Below are positions 1-9,148 of a stretch of DNA of 21,348 nt, piece by piece; within the stretch, counting starts at the first letter, position 1; each line of letters starts with the position of its first letter. A program made the translations under genes and the position numbers. This stretch comes from Ophiothrix spiculata. Lineage: Eukaryota; Echinodermata; Ophiuroidea; Amphilepidida; Ophiotrichidae. The stretch lies in NCBI GenBank assembly GCA_000969725.1, contig JXSR01S022443.1; one strand, written 5' to 3'. The notes under the pieces were generated by a model. The model ran no database searches and was not told the origin of the DNA. It was given only the letters and a program-made list of their open reading frames with translations.

Positions 1-170
1 TTGATTCAGGATTGTTTCTTTTCCCCTCGTTTAATAGCAATGTTCCATTTATCATTCATTTTTTTCAAGAACGGTGCAAAGATACAATACTCCTCTAGTT
101 TGTTCTCTGATTGTATTGAACAATTGTTGCTATATACCATTAACACATCAGTATGTCTATATTGTTCACC
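1..170. other. AT-rich flank, no gene seen
   Basis: Short AT-rich sequence upstream of the first inverted-repeat element. Both strands carry short open frames that run into the neighbouring repeat and show no splice sites or recognisable protein features. I see nothing functional here. Confidence 0.5.
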
Positions 171-328
171 GGCGTGTCCAGGATATTTTCATGCGGGGGG
201 CTAAGAGGGGCTTTCAGTATTTTGTGGGGGGCTTGAAACCTAAAATCATCAAAAATCGTCTGATTTTGCATGATTTTTAACAAAGTGCGGGGGGCTTCAG
301 CACCCAAAGCCCCCCTCCTGGACACGCC
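171..328. mobile_element. Small TIR element (MITE-like), 158 bp
   Basis: The two ends are perfect 13-bp inverted repeats: GGCGTGTCCAGGA at 171-183 and its complement at 316-328. Just inside each end lies a G-rich (left) or C-rich (right) run, as in many short nonautonomous DNA elements. No clear target duplication is visible, so the superfamily is not assigned. There is no coding capacity; short open frames crossing it on both strands are accidental. It lies upstream of gene A. Confidence 0.7.
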
Positions 329-1272
329 AATGTTGTTTCCTATATCAAATAAATGTCACTTTTACCCTGGCATTTTACCTTCTTTAGTCTATAAAGAAAA
401 CCAAATATGTTAAAAGCATCATGTTAAATTGAAAAAGACAAGCGTAAAATGTAAGAACAATTGTGTAATTCAGTCATATCCTTTCAGTCATCTGGACTAT
501 TCTCTCTCTCTGAGATGCCATCAACATGTGGTATATATGAACTCTAAATGGAACATTAGAAATACAATACCTTATCGCTACATACGCAGACCTATACCCC
601 AGCCGTGCACCCAGCCTTGTAAACAAATAACATTCATGTTTCTATGAAATTTATGAAGTCGGAAATTGAAACAGATTTCGGGTGATGTTCGGGTCAATAA
701 CACTAAAAGGTTTCTACAACTGCCTGGGAGGGCAAATAGTGCAGAGCTATTTCTACAGAGTTTTATGTGAAGTTTCATTAGAAAGTCGGCAAATAAAGAG
801 CTTAGTTCTAAAAAGGGTCCACTGTCAAAATATCTCTCCAAGTTTGATGGCAAATAAATGCAATTATGTATGGCACATAATTGTTTTATGTTTCAAGTCC
901 ATGGTTTTATTTATTTTCTCTCATAAGTTAACTTCATTAAATCAATCTTTTAAATTGCAAATTTTTTGTTTCAATTATATGTTTATTTCCTTAAAAAATT
1001 GTTTGATTTTATAATGTCTTTTTGGTTTAATTTCTTTGATTTTGGTTAAAACATACATTTATTCTCATTTCAAATTTCGGTACATTTTTTGTCTTTCCAG
1101 CAACAAACTGATAGGGTAGTGCAAGAATACACTATACACTTCAGTGCCTAAACCAGTTTAAGTAGCAAAGACTGCAAGCAAAGATAGTGCAGATGTAGAA
1201 GTCTGAAAAGAAGTTATAGGATGGCATCCCTTAGCTGATTGAGCAGGTGCCATTATACATTTTCCTTTGCAG
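329..1272. other. Non-coding region upstream of gene A
   Basis: AT-rich sequence, with a 110-codon open frame (682-1014, +) that has no splice context or domain and looks like chance. It should contain the gene A promoter or 5' untranslated exons, but no TATA box or initiator can be singled out. Two acceptor-like sites are visible, near 1100 (pyrimidine-rich, ending CCAG) and at 1271-1272 (TTTCCTTTGCAG). Confidence 0.45.
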
Positions 1273-1379
1273 TTTCATTAATTTCCAGCTAAGAGGTGGC
1301 TTGGGAATTGGAAGGAGCTTCGGTTGAAAGTAGCATCTATGGTACAGATGAAGAATTCTGACAAAAAGTTGTGCAAAGG
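1273..1379 (+). other. Probable 5' untranslated part of gene A exon 1
   Basis: A strong splice acceptor (TTTCCTTTGCAG, ending at 1272) precedes this stretch, so it may be the untranslated front of the first coding exon, with an upstream non-coding exon not located. An in-frame TGA about 21 bases before the ATG closes the reading frame and supports 1380 as the true start. If transcription instead starts upstream without splicing, the leader would contain a six-codon upstream ORF at 1221-1238. Confidence 0.45.
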
Positions 1380-1451
1380 ATGGCATCCCCTGGGCATCCC
1401 TCAACTGTGGCGGAGCAGATCCAGAGAACAGATGCCTTGAAGGAAAGAAAG
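1380..1451 (+). CDS. Gene A, coding exon 1 (start codon)
   Basis: The ATG has strong context (A at -3, G at +4) and follows an in-frame stop. It encodes 24 residues starting MASPGHPSTVAEQ, then a Gln/Lys/Arg-rich segment that could be helical. The exon ends at a textbook donor, AAG|GTGAGT (GT at 1452-1453), on a codon boundary (phase 0). Its GC content is clearly above that of the surroundings. No signal peptide is visible, suggesting a cytosolic or nuclear product. The next exon recognised is 8.7 kb away; another phase 0-0 exon in between cannot be excluded. Start, donor and phase are seen directly; joining to exon 2 is inference from matching phase. The protein family is not recognised. Confidence 0.72.
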
Positions 1452-3263
1452 GTGAGTCCTCTTTACGCCACGAAAGTCACTCTCAGAGAGCAAATTTAAG
1501 AGATGATCCTGGACATACTGAAACATTTGAAAGAGTGAGTTTTTTGCTGTACATTGTGACCAAAGCCAAGGAGAAACCGGTGTGGGGGGGGGGGGGGAGA
1601 AACCAGCATTGTTTACACTATATTGTACTTTGAGCATCATTAAATAGACAGAATTGAGAGGTTTTTCTTCATCCACAAGAAAAGGTAGTCTCACGCATGC
1701 CATAGATACTAATGTGTCACTCGTACGACGCACTCTGCATTTCCTGCAGTTTTGCTGTGTTCAGCTTTAATAATAATAATAATAAAAAAAATATAAACAC
1801 ACTTATGAGCACATAATAATATAAAAAACATCTCAATGCGCTATATAGAGAAATAAAATAAATACAATCGGGTGGATGTTTCATGAGATATCATCGGTCT
1901 TTCAGGGACCGCAATATAGCAGTGGGTTACTTGTAGAGAAGTATCATACCCGTTCATACAGTTAGTCAGTTTTGTAAAGAATGGACGTTCTATAGGGTCT
2001 ACTACACAAAACCCTTTTTACAACCAAATTTTATACTCACTCTCTGCTGAAAAGGCTTGAAAGAAATCATCACAGATAAAATAGTTTTTCTTATATCAGA
2101 TATCGTTATATTGAGTCTTTTATGTAGTAGAAGTAGACACTGCAAAAGCAGATGACAAATCAAGATTTTGGGTGTGGCACTAAGTGGAAAACTTGTTGTG
2201 GTATTGTGGTTAAAATCTCATCCCAGGATTCATGGCAACTTAGCTACAACATCTGTGCAACCTGGAGTGGCAAAACCATTGCTGTCAGAACAACTTAAAA
2301 CTCGCACCATATGAGCTATTTCCCTGAAAAACGTTCTTTTTCAAGTTTATTAATATAATTAGGTTTGTAATCTGCGTAAATCCCCTACTGAAATAGCTAT
2401 GAATGTGTAATATGGGCTAAGCTCTGGTTAATGATTTGGTTTTGTAGTTTGTTCCTTATCTTAAAAGTAGATATGAAGTTCAGTGAACTTCGATTTGAAA
2501 AGTTTGTGGTGTAAAAATATGACCTTATTGGTGTTATGAGGTGAGCTAATCCTAGAACTAGAAACCTGGAAATTTCTTTACATATATGCTGAGCTTGTAA
2601 AAACATCCTTGAGGTGTTTGACTTAAACAAGGGGAAAAGAAAAAAATTTAACTGAAATTGAAAAAAAAATAAAAGGGTAAAATTGAATAAATAAAAACCT
2701 TTGGTTTTCCCAACAGAACAAAACCAACAAAAAAAAACCAAAACTCCCTGCCAAAAAGGAAAAAAAAATTGAAAAAGCGACTACATTTAGCAACGACTGG
2801 GTGTTTTTCTGAAAAGGTAAGGCTTGTACAGAATGCCAAATTGGTGGCATTTTACAGCTATGTATTTGTGTTTTATACAGCCAACTATTTGCAAGGTAGG
2901 GCAGACTAAGTGTCCAGTTGCAGATTTAGCATCTACAGAACTAAAACGGCTACATAGGCCTACACAAATAAAATGGGAAGTTGGAATGAAATTCTACAAA
3001 TAAAAACTTATGCCCGGTAAATTATGAAACCAAGGTCTCCTGAAATGACAGAACTGATCAAAACCTGTATTTTTCTACAAAGATATTGAAATAAATGTTG
3101 AAATTAAATTGTACTTATTTAAAAATTATGTTTGTGACAATTTTAATTCATCCACGTATTCAAAAATTAGAAGGTTATATTAATCAATTCATGTGGACTT
3201 TATTTGTTTTGAGTGACGATGTTTCATGTCTTATCCGAGACACATTATTAAGCCTATCCAAAT
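1452..3263 (+). other. Gene A intron 1, first part
   Basis: Non-coding AT-rich sequence. It contains a 14-G run at 1584-1597, an AAT microsatellite near 1769-1785 followed by a possible reverse copy of an ATAGCGC-type repeat, and an A-rich, purine-biased stretch at about 2630-2770. Long minus-strand frames over that stretch are artefacts of the A-richness. A candidate exon near 2243 was rejected because no donor follows. Confidence 0.5.
1769..1850 (-). repeat. AAT microsatellite plus possible ATAGCGC-type repeat
   Basis: About five AAT units are followed by AT-rich sequence and then TGCGCTATATAG (about 1837-1848). Read on the minus strand this is CTATATAGCGCA leading to a trinucleotide run. 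That resembles, in reverse, the TAATAATAA...ATAGCGC arrangement at 9845-9880. The similarity is limited to these two motifs, so common origin is a guess. Confidence 0.35.
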
Positions 3264-3390
3264 GATGATCTTGCAGCTTCTGTGCATTGACCCGTGATGA
3301 GATGTTGACAAGATTCAGAAAAGATTAAGTTCCTCAACCTGTGACGTCAACACTCATCACAGGTCAATGCACAGAAGCCACCAGATCATC
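3264..3390. repeat. Long imperfect hairpin, 45-bp arms
   Basis: Left arm 3264-3309 and right arm 3345-3390 are inverted copies matching at about 41 of 46 positions. They include a 17-bp uninterrupted match (GCTTCTGTGCATTGACC). The loop region is about 35 bases and its right edge holds a perfect CRE palindrome TGACGTCA (3342-3349). It lies inside gene A intron 1. It could be a small fold-back element or a transcribed hairpin such as a microRNA-type precursor; the sequence alone does not decide. Confidence 0.75.
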
Positions 3391-3941
3391 AGTAATATTA
3401 CCCATCATAAGGTTAAGTTTATGAATCATGCAGTCATTATTATTTCAAAATTTCTTCAATTTTTTTCCACATCATAAAATGTTCATTGCAAGGTGATAAA
3501 TATTAAATACTTTCATCTTTGATTGTAATAAGTTCACTTTATTATGATCATGAAATTGGCTTGCAATTTTGATAATCATAACACTATTATGTAAGGTCAT
3601 CCATTCTATCCATCATCTTCAGTAGATAGTAAAAGACTCCATACAATCTCCACTGAAGGATATCCCATTCTCCACAATCAATTGCTTCAAAACACAAACT
3701 CAAAAGATAACACATTATTTCCAGTGTCAATAAGTAATTTGACCTCTCTATTCATTGACTAAATTAATGCAACTTCAAGTCAAAATAACCCACACAAGGA
3801 TTATAAAGTATTTTGAATACTGAAATCGTTAACACCTGAATTGAAAGACTTTGATAATAATTTCACAGCATAATAGACTGCAACAATAAAGTTGAAAGTA
3901 GGACTTACAAAAATAAGTAAGCAAGATGTCACATTTGAAAC
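3391..3941 (+). other. Gene A intron 1, AT-rich, no feature seen
   Basis: AT-rich non-coding sequence between the hairpin and the nested element. Stop codons are frequent in all frames and no convincing splice pair or inverted repeat is visible. Confidence 0.5.
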
Positions 3942-5063
3942 CCAGGTGGATGGGGGCACTCAACTTTGAGTTACACACCATGTACAACCAAACAAGACCC
4001 TGTTTTTTTCACTCACTCAGCTGTCACTGATAGAATGATACCCTTTTTTTAAGACCCGCTTAAAGACCAACCATTTTCTTAATTTAGATGAAATTTTCCA
4101 ATTTTTTTGTTAAATTCATAGAAAATTTCACAAAATTTGTCGTCATTTAAGGTTCGTTTACATTGCGACGTATTGGGGGTAACGACAAGCAACATAGACC
4201 TGCGAATTGCAGTTTTGAATTTTACACCGGTCCTCGTTAAAGTCAGTTCACATTGGCACACGCCTCTAACCTACGCAGGTTGTCATTACTATCGGTCGCT
4301 TTCAGTTACAAGTTTTAAAATTTTGGGATGACATAGAATAAGATTTGATGTCGTTGAGATCTCGTTAGCCGTGCTGTGATCTTGATGAAATAGCATGTTA
4401 AATAAGCTTTTATGTATGTATGTTGGCCACCGCAACCCTCAGTTCTTTGACGTTTCCATGCCGTTTGTCGCAGCCTGTATTCGTTAAGAGGTCGTCACAA
4501 TTCGTTGGTAATCGTTGTCACCAACAGTGTGTTGCAAGGATGTGAGTAGGAATGATTGTACCACCCGCACAAACTTCAAGTCACGTTTCTGTTATCGTGA
4601 CCAGTCGATACATTCGTTCCTTTACATCAGCCTTGGTCAGTATTTGCCGCCTCATTACGTTGCTTACAGTTGTTCGTCGACGAGAAGTTGTCACCCAATG
4701 TCAAGCCAAACTCTTAATTTATTAGTAAGTCTGCGTTTCTTTCAGCACCCACTCGTCACTTGTTGCCGTGGTGTCGCTGAGACTCGCTACTATCCGTCAA
4801 CAAACTTTGATTTTTCATCTTTACTCGTTGCTTGTCATCCAGGATTTTATGATTTTGGAATACGTTACCCTACGTCGAGGGCTATGTCGTCGCAATGTAA
4901 ACGCACCTTAGCAATTTGTTGCCCATTTTGACCCCGAAAGACCCTAATTTTCTATGAATTTTGCCCAAAGACCCCCATTTGTTGCACACTTTTTCACCGA
5001 AAGACTCCTACTTCCGAAGTGCTTGGTCGTACATCACTTTCATATGTGAGTGTCCCCCCCTGG
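3942..5063. mobile_element. Older TIR element interrupted by another element
   Basis: The left end is CCAGGTGGATGGGGGCACTC and the right end, read inward, is CCAGGGGGGGACACTC, so the termini are imperfect inverted repeats. The interior shows recurring AAAGACC / CCGAAAGAC motifs on both sides of the insert (about 4050-4080 and 4935-5010). Possible 8-bp flanking duplications are ATTTGAAA (one base off the left end) and ATTTTAAA on the right, 7 of 8 matching, which would suit a hAT-like element but is weak. Without the 759-bp insert the element is about 363 bp. No coding capacity. Confidence 0.6.
4150..4908. mobile_element. TA-flanked MITE, 759 bp, nested in older element
   Basis: The termini are 21-bp inverted repeats differing at one base: left begins AGGTTCGTTTACATTGCGAC, right reads inward AGGTGCGTTTACATTGCGAC. 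Each end is flanked by TA (4148-4149 and 4909-4910), the target duplication of Tc1/mariner-type transposition. The interior is rich in short GTCGT/CGTTG words and looks like degenerate repeats. A 138-codon frame at 4515-4931 runs out through the right terminus into the host element and shows no transposase features, so it is not called as a gene. Confidence 0.8.
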
Positions 5064-6929
5064 ATTTTAAAAATAATGCCATGGGTCTAAACTATCACAG
5101 TAAAGGCCAAACAAATACATTATCAGCGTGCTATGTTATCATGGCCTTGCGATATAAAGCGTTGTTGATGGCATTATATTGTGTAATCAGACAGTGAGAC
5201 CAAATCTAAGTAAGAGTCCAATTTTAGCTGCAAGGTTAGCAGAATTGACCATCAGGTGTCTGCCAGCTAAAATAATCCCAAATCTTGGCAAAAACTGAGC
5301 ATCATGTTTATTATTAGTCCTAGTGGGGATTTTTTTATTTTATTTATCCATACAGGATCTTGGATCTGAAGAACCATAATCTCCCTCTTACGTAACTTAA
5401 TGGGCCCATAACCTGCCGATAATGTTATCATTATCTGAGACAATCATCAAGTTATCATCTGGTGCCTGTCAATTGTGCATCGCTGCCAACTTTTGTTTTG
5501 GTGTTCAGTAAATTATGTCTCAATTATTTCAAATTTAATTAGGATTTTTAGTAAAGAAAGTTAAATTTTCAAAGGTTAAACAGATTAACGCTTCTGTTAA
5601 GGATAGCATCAAAACAATTATATTCAAATTACCAAAATGAATTGTCAAAGGTGCGTTAATGACTGATGAATCATCTCAACACCATTGTAGGCCAAATGAG
5701 AGTTTAAGACTTCTTCTATTTTGTAAAAATGTCAACCTCTGCTGTTTTCATCTTTAAAAATGATCAGTTTCAAAAATATTCTCTTTCGCATCTCCTGTAA
5801 AGTAGGCAAGTATTTAGGCCTACATTTTGTTGTTTGGCAAATTATTTGTCTAACTTTCTGTTCAATGACTTCAGAATTGAGTTTATTCATAGACCCTAAA
5901 GATATCTTTAGCGTCTATGGTTTATTATTAACAGATTTTTAAAAATCTCTTGTTTATTTGGTCCAATTCAGTGAGACCTGTTTAAAAAACTTTCAACTTG
6001 CATCAATGACAAACTTTACTTTCCTGAGCTTAATACCAGCATCCATAGGCTGACATAACATGAAAAGCATTCCTACTTTGAGATTTAGAAAGGCTGTTTT
6101 TCTTCCATTCGGTAGCACATACTCCATAAACCCTTTTATAGAGACTTGATCTCATTATATAAGATGGAAACTTGATCTGGAAGGAGAACAGCCTCCAGCT
6201 TCTCTAAATCTGCAATCAAAATCTTGAATGACCCTGCTAAAGCTTACACAAAACACATGCCTTCAAGCCAACGGAATCTTATCCCTAATATAGATGTATA
6301 CCTGTGAACCAAAGATTTGCAATTTGAGTTTCTTTTCTCCCAGCTCAGCTTTTGAAGTCCAGTAAACATGATAAAGATCAACCTTGCAGTATGACAAGCT
6401 GGCTGAAGTTTGAGATTAGTTGCTCCTAGCCACAGCTACAGCAAGCTGTGATATCAAGATCGTTTTCTATAGGATAATTGAGTTGAGAAAGTCCTGCAAG
6501 GTTATGTGCCTTATATAATTGGTACCAATTTACACTGGACCAGACGACCCTGAAATCCTATTTAATAATAATGTCTACCCCTTGTTTTGGTTTAATGAAG
6601 TGACCAGTCTGGGATTTTGGTTTCTGAAGTTCAATGTGTTTATCAGTCTGATTGTGTTAATTGATAATCAAGTCAGTGGAGAATTAACCTTGAGGCAAGT
6701 TTCAATACCAAAAACTTTTTGGTTTCATGGATATTTCATGGCTTAGGATTTTTCCTAGCTTGGATCAGGTCTGTGGCAAACTGTCTAGATCCTTGAAGAG
6801 TTTACTGTTATCTGCTTGCCATGCAAATGCCAAATGAATCATGAGGGTCACGCTCAATGCAAAAACCTGTTGTGAAAACAGATGTTGGAATTTATTGTCC
6901 ATCAAGAACAAGGGCCCTATCAAATTTGA
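5064..6929 (+). other. Gene A intron 1, middle part
   Basis: AT-rich, non-coding. Contains one TAGGCCTA palindrome (5815-5822) and an interrupted hairpin at 6081-6211. The open frame at 6519-6746 has no splice context and a composition typical of translated AT-rich DNA. An acceptor-like site near 5356 is followed by an early stop and no donor. Confidence 0.5.
6081..6211. repeat. Interrupted inverted repeat
   Basis: AGATTTAGA plus GGCTGTT and a TTCTTCC tail (6081-6106) recur in inverted form at 6179-6211, where seven to eight extra bases separate the two blocks. The intervening 72 bases hold two direct copies of ACTTGATCT. It may be a decayed small element; there is no coding content. Confidence 0.5.
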
Positions 6930-7077
6930 AATAAGGTGCAATTCATGGCAAAAACCTCACATCTTTTCTGTTAAATAAAATGAAACAGCTTAACGTTAAT
7001 ATATGCTGAAAATGTCACTTGATTTCAACTATCCGTTTTCAAGTTACAAGCTTTTGAGCATTTGTTTGGGTATTGCA

Positions 7078-7753
7078 GGGTTGGTACAATTTGTTGCCCC
7101 ACTTCCGTGGCCCCACTTTTGTGACCCCACTTTATGCTTACTAAAATTTGACATGGATGTACTTTAGGGCATCCTGAGCAACATAAGCGCATTTAAAAAA
7201 TCATCCGAGGTCATTAAGGGGGTCAAAAGGGGTGAAAAGTCAAATTGGCATGTGATTTTGATGAATTTTTCAAATAGTATACTTTCAAATTTGACCCAGA
7301 AGTGACCCTTAATGACCTCTGAAATGTGTTTATGTTGCTTAGGATGTCCTAAAGTAGGGGTTCTCAACTAGTCCTTTCAATGCGCCACATGAATGAGAAA
7401 ATTATAGAAAAAGCGCCAAACTTGCCTATTTCTCAGCGCATTTCTAATGTATTTCTTTGTTTTATAGAGAGCCTCAAAGCGTCAATACTTGTCAAAGCGC
7501 CAAATTTGGCATGTGCGCCGCTAGTTGAGAATCCCTGTCCTAAAGTATATCCATATCGAATATCAGGTCAATCGGAGCAGTTTTAGAATTTGACGTTTGA
7601 CCCCTTTCGACCCCCTTAAAACCACCTTAATGACCTCGGATGATTTTTAAAATGTGTTAATGTTGCTCAGGATGTCCTAAAGTACATCCGTATCAAATTT
7701 TAGTAAGAATAAAGTGGGGTCACAAAAGTGGGGCCACAAATTGTACCAACCCA
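7078..7753. mobile_element. Fold-back element with about 150-bp inverted arms
   Basis: Left arm (about 7078-7225) and right arm (about 7600-7753) are long inverted copies starting GGGTTGGTACAATTTGT. The block CCCCACTT occurs three times in the left arm and twice in the right. A degenerate third copy of the arm module, in the right-arm orientation, lies at about 7300-7360 and continues after 7545. The direct repeat GTATTGCA flanks the element (7070-7077 and 7754-7761), consistent with an 8-bp target duplication. A hAT-like element is inserted in the middle module. No coding capacity. Confidence 0.75.
7355..7537. mobile_element. hAT-like MITE, 183 bp, with perfect 8-bp target duplication
   Basis: Termini are TAGGGGTTCTCAACTAG (left) and, read inward, CAGGGATTCTCAACTAG (right), of the CAGGG-TTCTCAAC type common in hAT elements. 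The 8-bp sequence TCCTAAAG flanks both ends exactly (7347-7354 and 7538-7545). Removing the insert and one duplicate restores a sequence like the intact copy of the host module near 7673-7683, which confirms the insertion. It contains several AAAGCGCCAAA-type motifs. A short + frame at 7380-7586 crosses the element boundary and is not a gene. Confidence 0.88.
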
Positions 7754-7772
7754 GTATTGCAACATAATTATA

Positions 7773-8324
7773 CTGTAAAACATGTTAATTTCGCGAGGTA
7801 TTTAATTTCGCGAATTTCGCGAGGGTAAAGAATTCGCGAAATTAAATCCACGCGAAAATATTGTCCAAGTTCATATTTGTTTTATTGAAATATGTAATGG
7901 AGCTCTTTTTAACATGTGTTAAAACACTTTGATTTTATGCCAGACGATCTACTGATCAATGCTCACCCCTATCTTGTAATGGAAAAGTCCATCATGTAAA
8001 TTGTAAACAAAGCTCAGTGTTGGCTCTGGCTAGGCTGTCGATCGGCAATCGAAGTGTCCATGGTTTGATTTATTTCTGCAATATGACCTCTTACAATTGT
8101 TTTAAACAGCATGCCTGGAGCCTTTTTTCATGCAGATTTTCAAGGTATTTTAGTAATATTTTGACAGGAACATCGGAAACTAGAAGATAATATATGGCCT
8201 TCCGAATTCGGAAGACATACATAATCATCACAAATTTCAAATTCGCGAAATTTAATACTCGCAAAAATGTCCCTTCTTGCGAATTCGCGAAATAAAGTCC
8301 CCGCGAAATTTAAGTGTTTTACAG
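7773..8324. mobile_element. TA-flanked MITE with TTTCGCG-rich ends, 552 bp
   Basis: Ends are CTGTAAAAC (left) and GTTTTACAG (right), flanked by TA at 7771-7772 and 8325-8326. Inside each terminus, AATTTCGCG and ATTCGCGAA blocks recur in inverted arrangement, giving sub-terminal arms of roughly 80 bp. The TA duplication suggests Tc1/mariner-type mobilisation. The CpG-rich ends stand out in AT-rich DNA. The interior has no coding sequence. Confidence 0.82.
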
Positions 8325-8326
8325 TA

Positions 8327-8470
8327 CCAGTCTAGAACTAGTACCGTTCCCACGGACCGCCCCTCCCACGGACCCAGCAATGAGCCAAGCCAGCGCACGT
8401 AGCGCGCTGGCTTAGCACACTTTAGATTCACTGCAGAGGGTAGTGGACAGCTCTGAGCAAGAGCTAATAC
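8327..8470. other. GC-richer spacer with direct repeat and hairpin
   Basis: TCCCACGGACC is repeated directly at 8348-8358 and 8364-8374. A perfect 10-bp hairpin, AAGCCAGCGC at 8387-8396 with its complement at 8404-8413, has a 7-base loop. This piece lies inside the split old element but does not match its intact copy, so it may be a further unrecognised insertion. Confidence 0.55.
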
Positions 8471-8549
8471 CAGTCAAGAATTCTAACTGGCCAAAAATTA
8501 AATTTTGATTAAGGTGAGGATGAAAAGTGGATCATGAATTGCTCCTTTG

Positions 8550-8833
8550 TAAATCTCAGAGTCCTATTCTGTGTTGGATTGTGTGATGGACACGCATATG
8601 TGAACATAATTTGGCAATTGCAAACTACACAAGATCTTGGAATGTACATCCATTTTCATCGATGTACATTCCAGGAGTAAATATTGTGTGTACATGATGA
8701 CGTGTCAACCAGATGTGGACTCATGCTGCGTATTCAATTGCTCGTATGTTTTTCTGCTTAAACGCGGACATACTTGCAGTGTATGAGGCACACAAATGTA
8801 TCGAGTTGGATGTAGGCCCTGTACATGGATGTA
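8550..8833 (+). other. Gene A intron 1, short palindromes
   Basis: Non-coding. Holds a 13-bp-arm hairpin, TGGAATGTACATC at 8638-8650 with its complement at 8661-8673, and several GATGTACAT/TGTACATGGATG words. Overlapping short frames on both strands show no gene features. Confidence 0.5.
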
Positions 8834-9146
8834 CAGTGCAACCTCTTTTATCCAAACCTCCTTTATATGGATTACTCTGTTATCCGGCTGAATAATTTCA
8901 AAGGAAAACATGTTTTGTCAGTGCCTATTATCATGATTTAATGCATTTGAAGGACATTTTTGTAATCAAAAAGTGCTTACAAAGGTTATTCACACATTAT
9001 ACCACTTCTTATTGAATTATTTTATGTTACACAATTAAAGACTTATATGTTATTAGGCAGATTTACACACAATTCTTTTATCCGAATTTTTCACTTATCC
9101 GGCCATTGTTTGGTCCCATCATGTCCGGATAAAAGAGGTTGCACTG
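8834..9146. mobile_element. pogo/Tigger-like MITE, 313 bp
   Basis: Ends are CAGTGCAACCTCTTTTATCC (left) and its exact complement (right), flanked by TA at 8832-8833 and 9147-9148. The CAGT..AACCTC..TTATCCG pattern and TA duplication fit the pogo/Tigger branch of Tc1/mariner, from general knowledge of that family. Further inverted matches (TATCCGG-type words) lie just inside. Removing the insert rejoins CATGGATG-TA-CATCC. No transposase is encoded. Confidence 0.82.
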
Positions 9147-9148
9147 TA

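Larger units (their letters stand above)
6930..8549 (-). mobile_element. Old MITE split by later insertions
   Basis: The two ends of this stretch match, in reverse orientation, the element at 10491-10846. The left part, about 6930-7070, shares blocks such as GTTTTCAAGTTACAA. The right part, about 8471-8549, shares GAGGATGAAAAGTGGATCAT and the terminal GCTCCTTT. Between them lie the fold-back element (7078-7753), the TA-flanked element (7773-8324) and about 140 bp that does not match the intact copy. Inference: a single element was broken by later insertions. Confidence 0.65.

Noticed and set aside
682..1014. 110-codon plus frame
   Set aside because: Phe/Leu/Cys-rich translation of AT-rich DNA, no splice signals or domain, upstream of the gene A start.
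1401..1733. 110-codon minus frame
   Set aside because: Overlaps gene A exon 1 in antisense and translates the poly-G run as a proline run; a shadow frame.
2243..2330. Possible exon after the acceptor CTCATCCCAG
   Set aside because: Open in two frames for 23-28 codons, but no usable donor follows and it ends in a stop without a terminal-exon context.
2792..2817. 26-nt microexon before GAAAAG|GTAAGG
   Set aside because: Good donor but a poor, purine-rich acceptor tract, and its phase 2 end does not fit exon 2.
2397..2850. Overlapping minus frames of 63-114 codons
   Set aside because: Caused by an A-rich plus strand giving long Phe/Leu runs; no gene features.
4515..4931. 138-codon plus frame
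   Set aside because: Lies within the TA-flanked element and runs through its terminus into the host element; no transposase motifs, so not coding.
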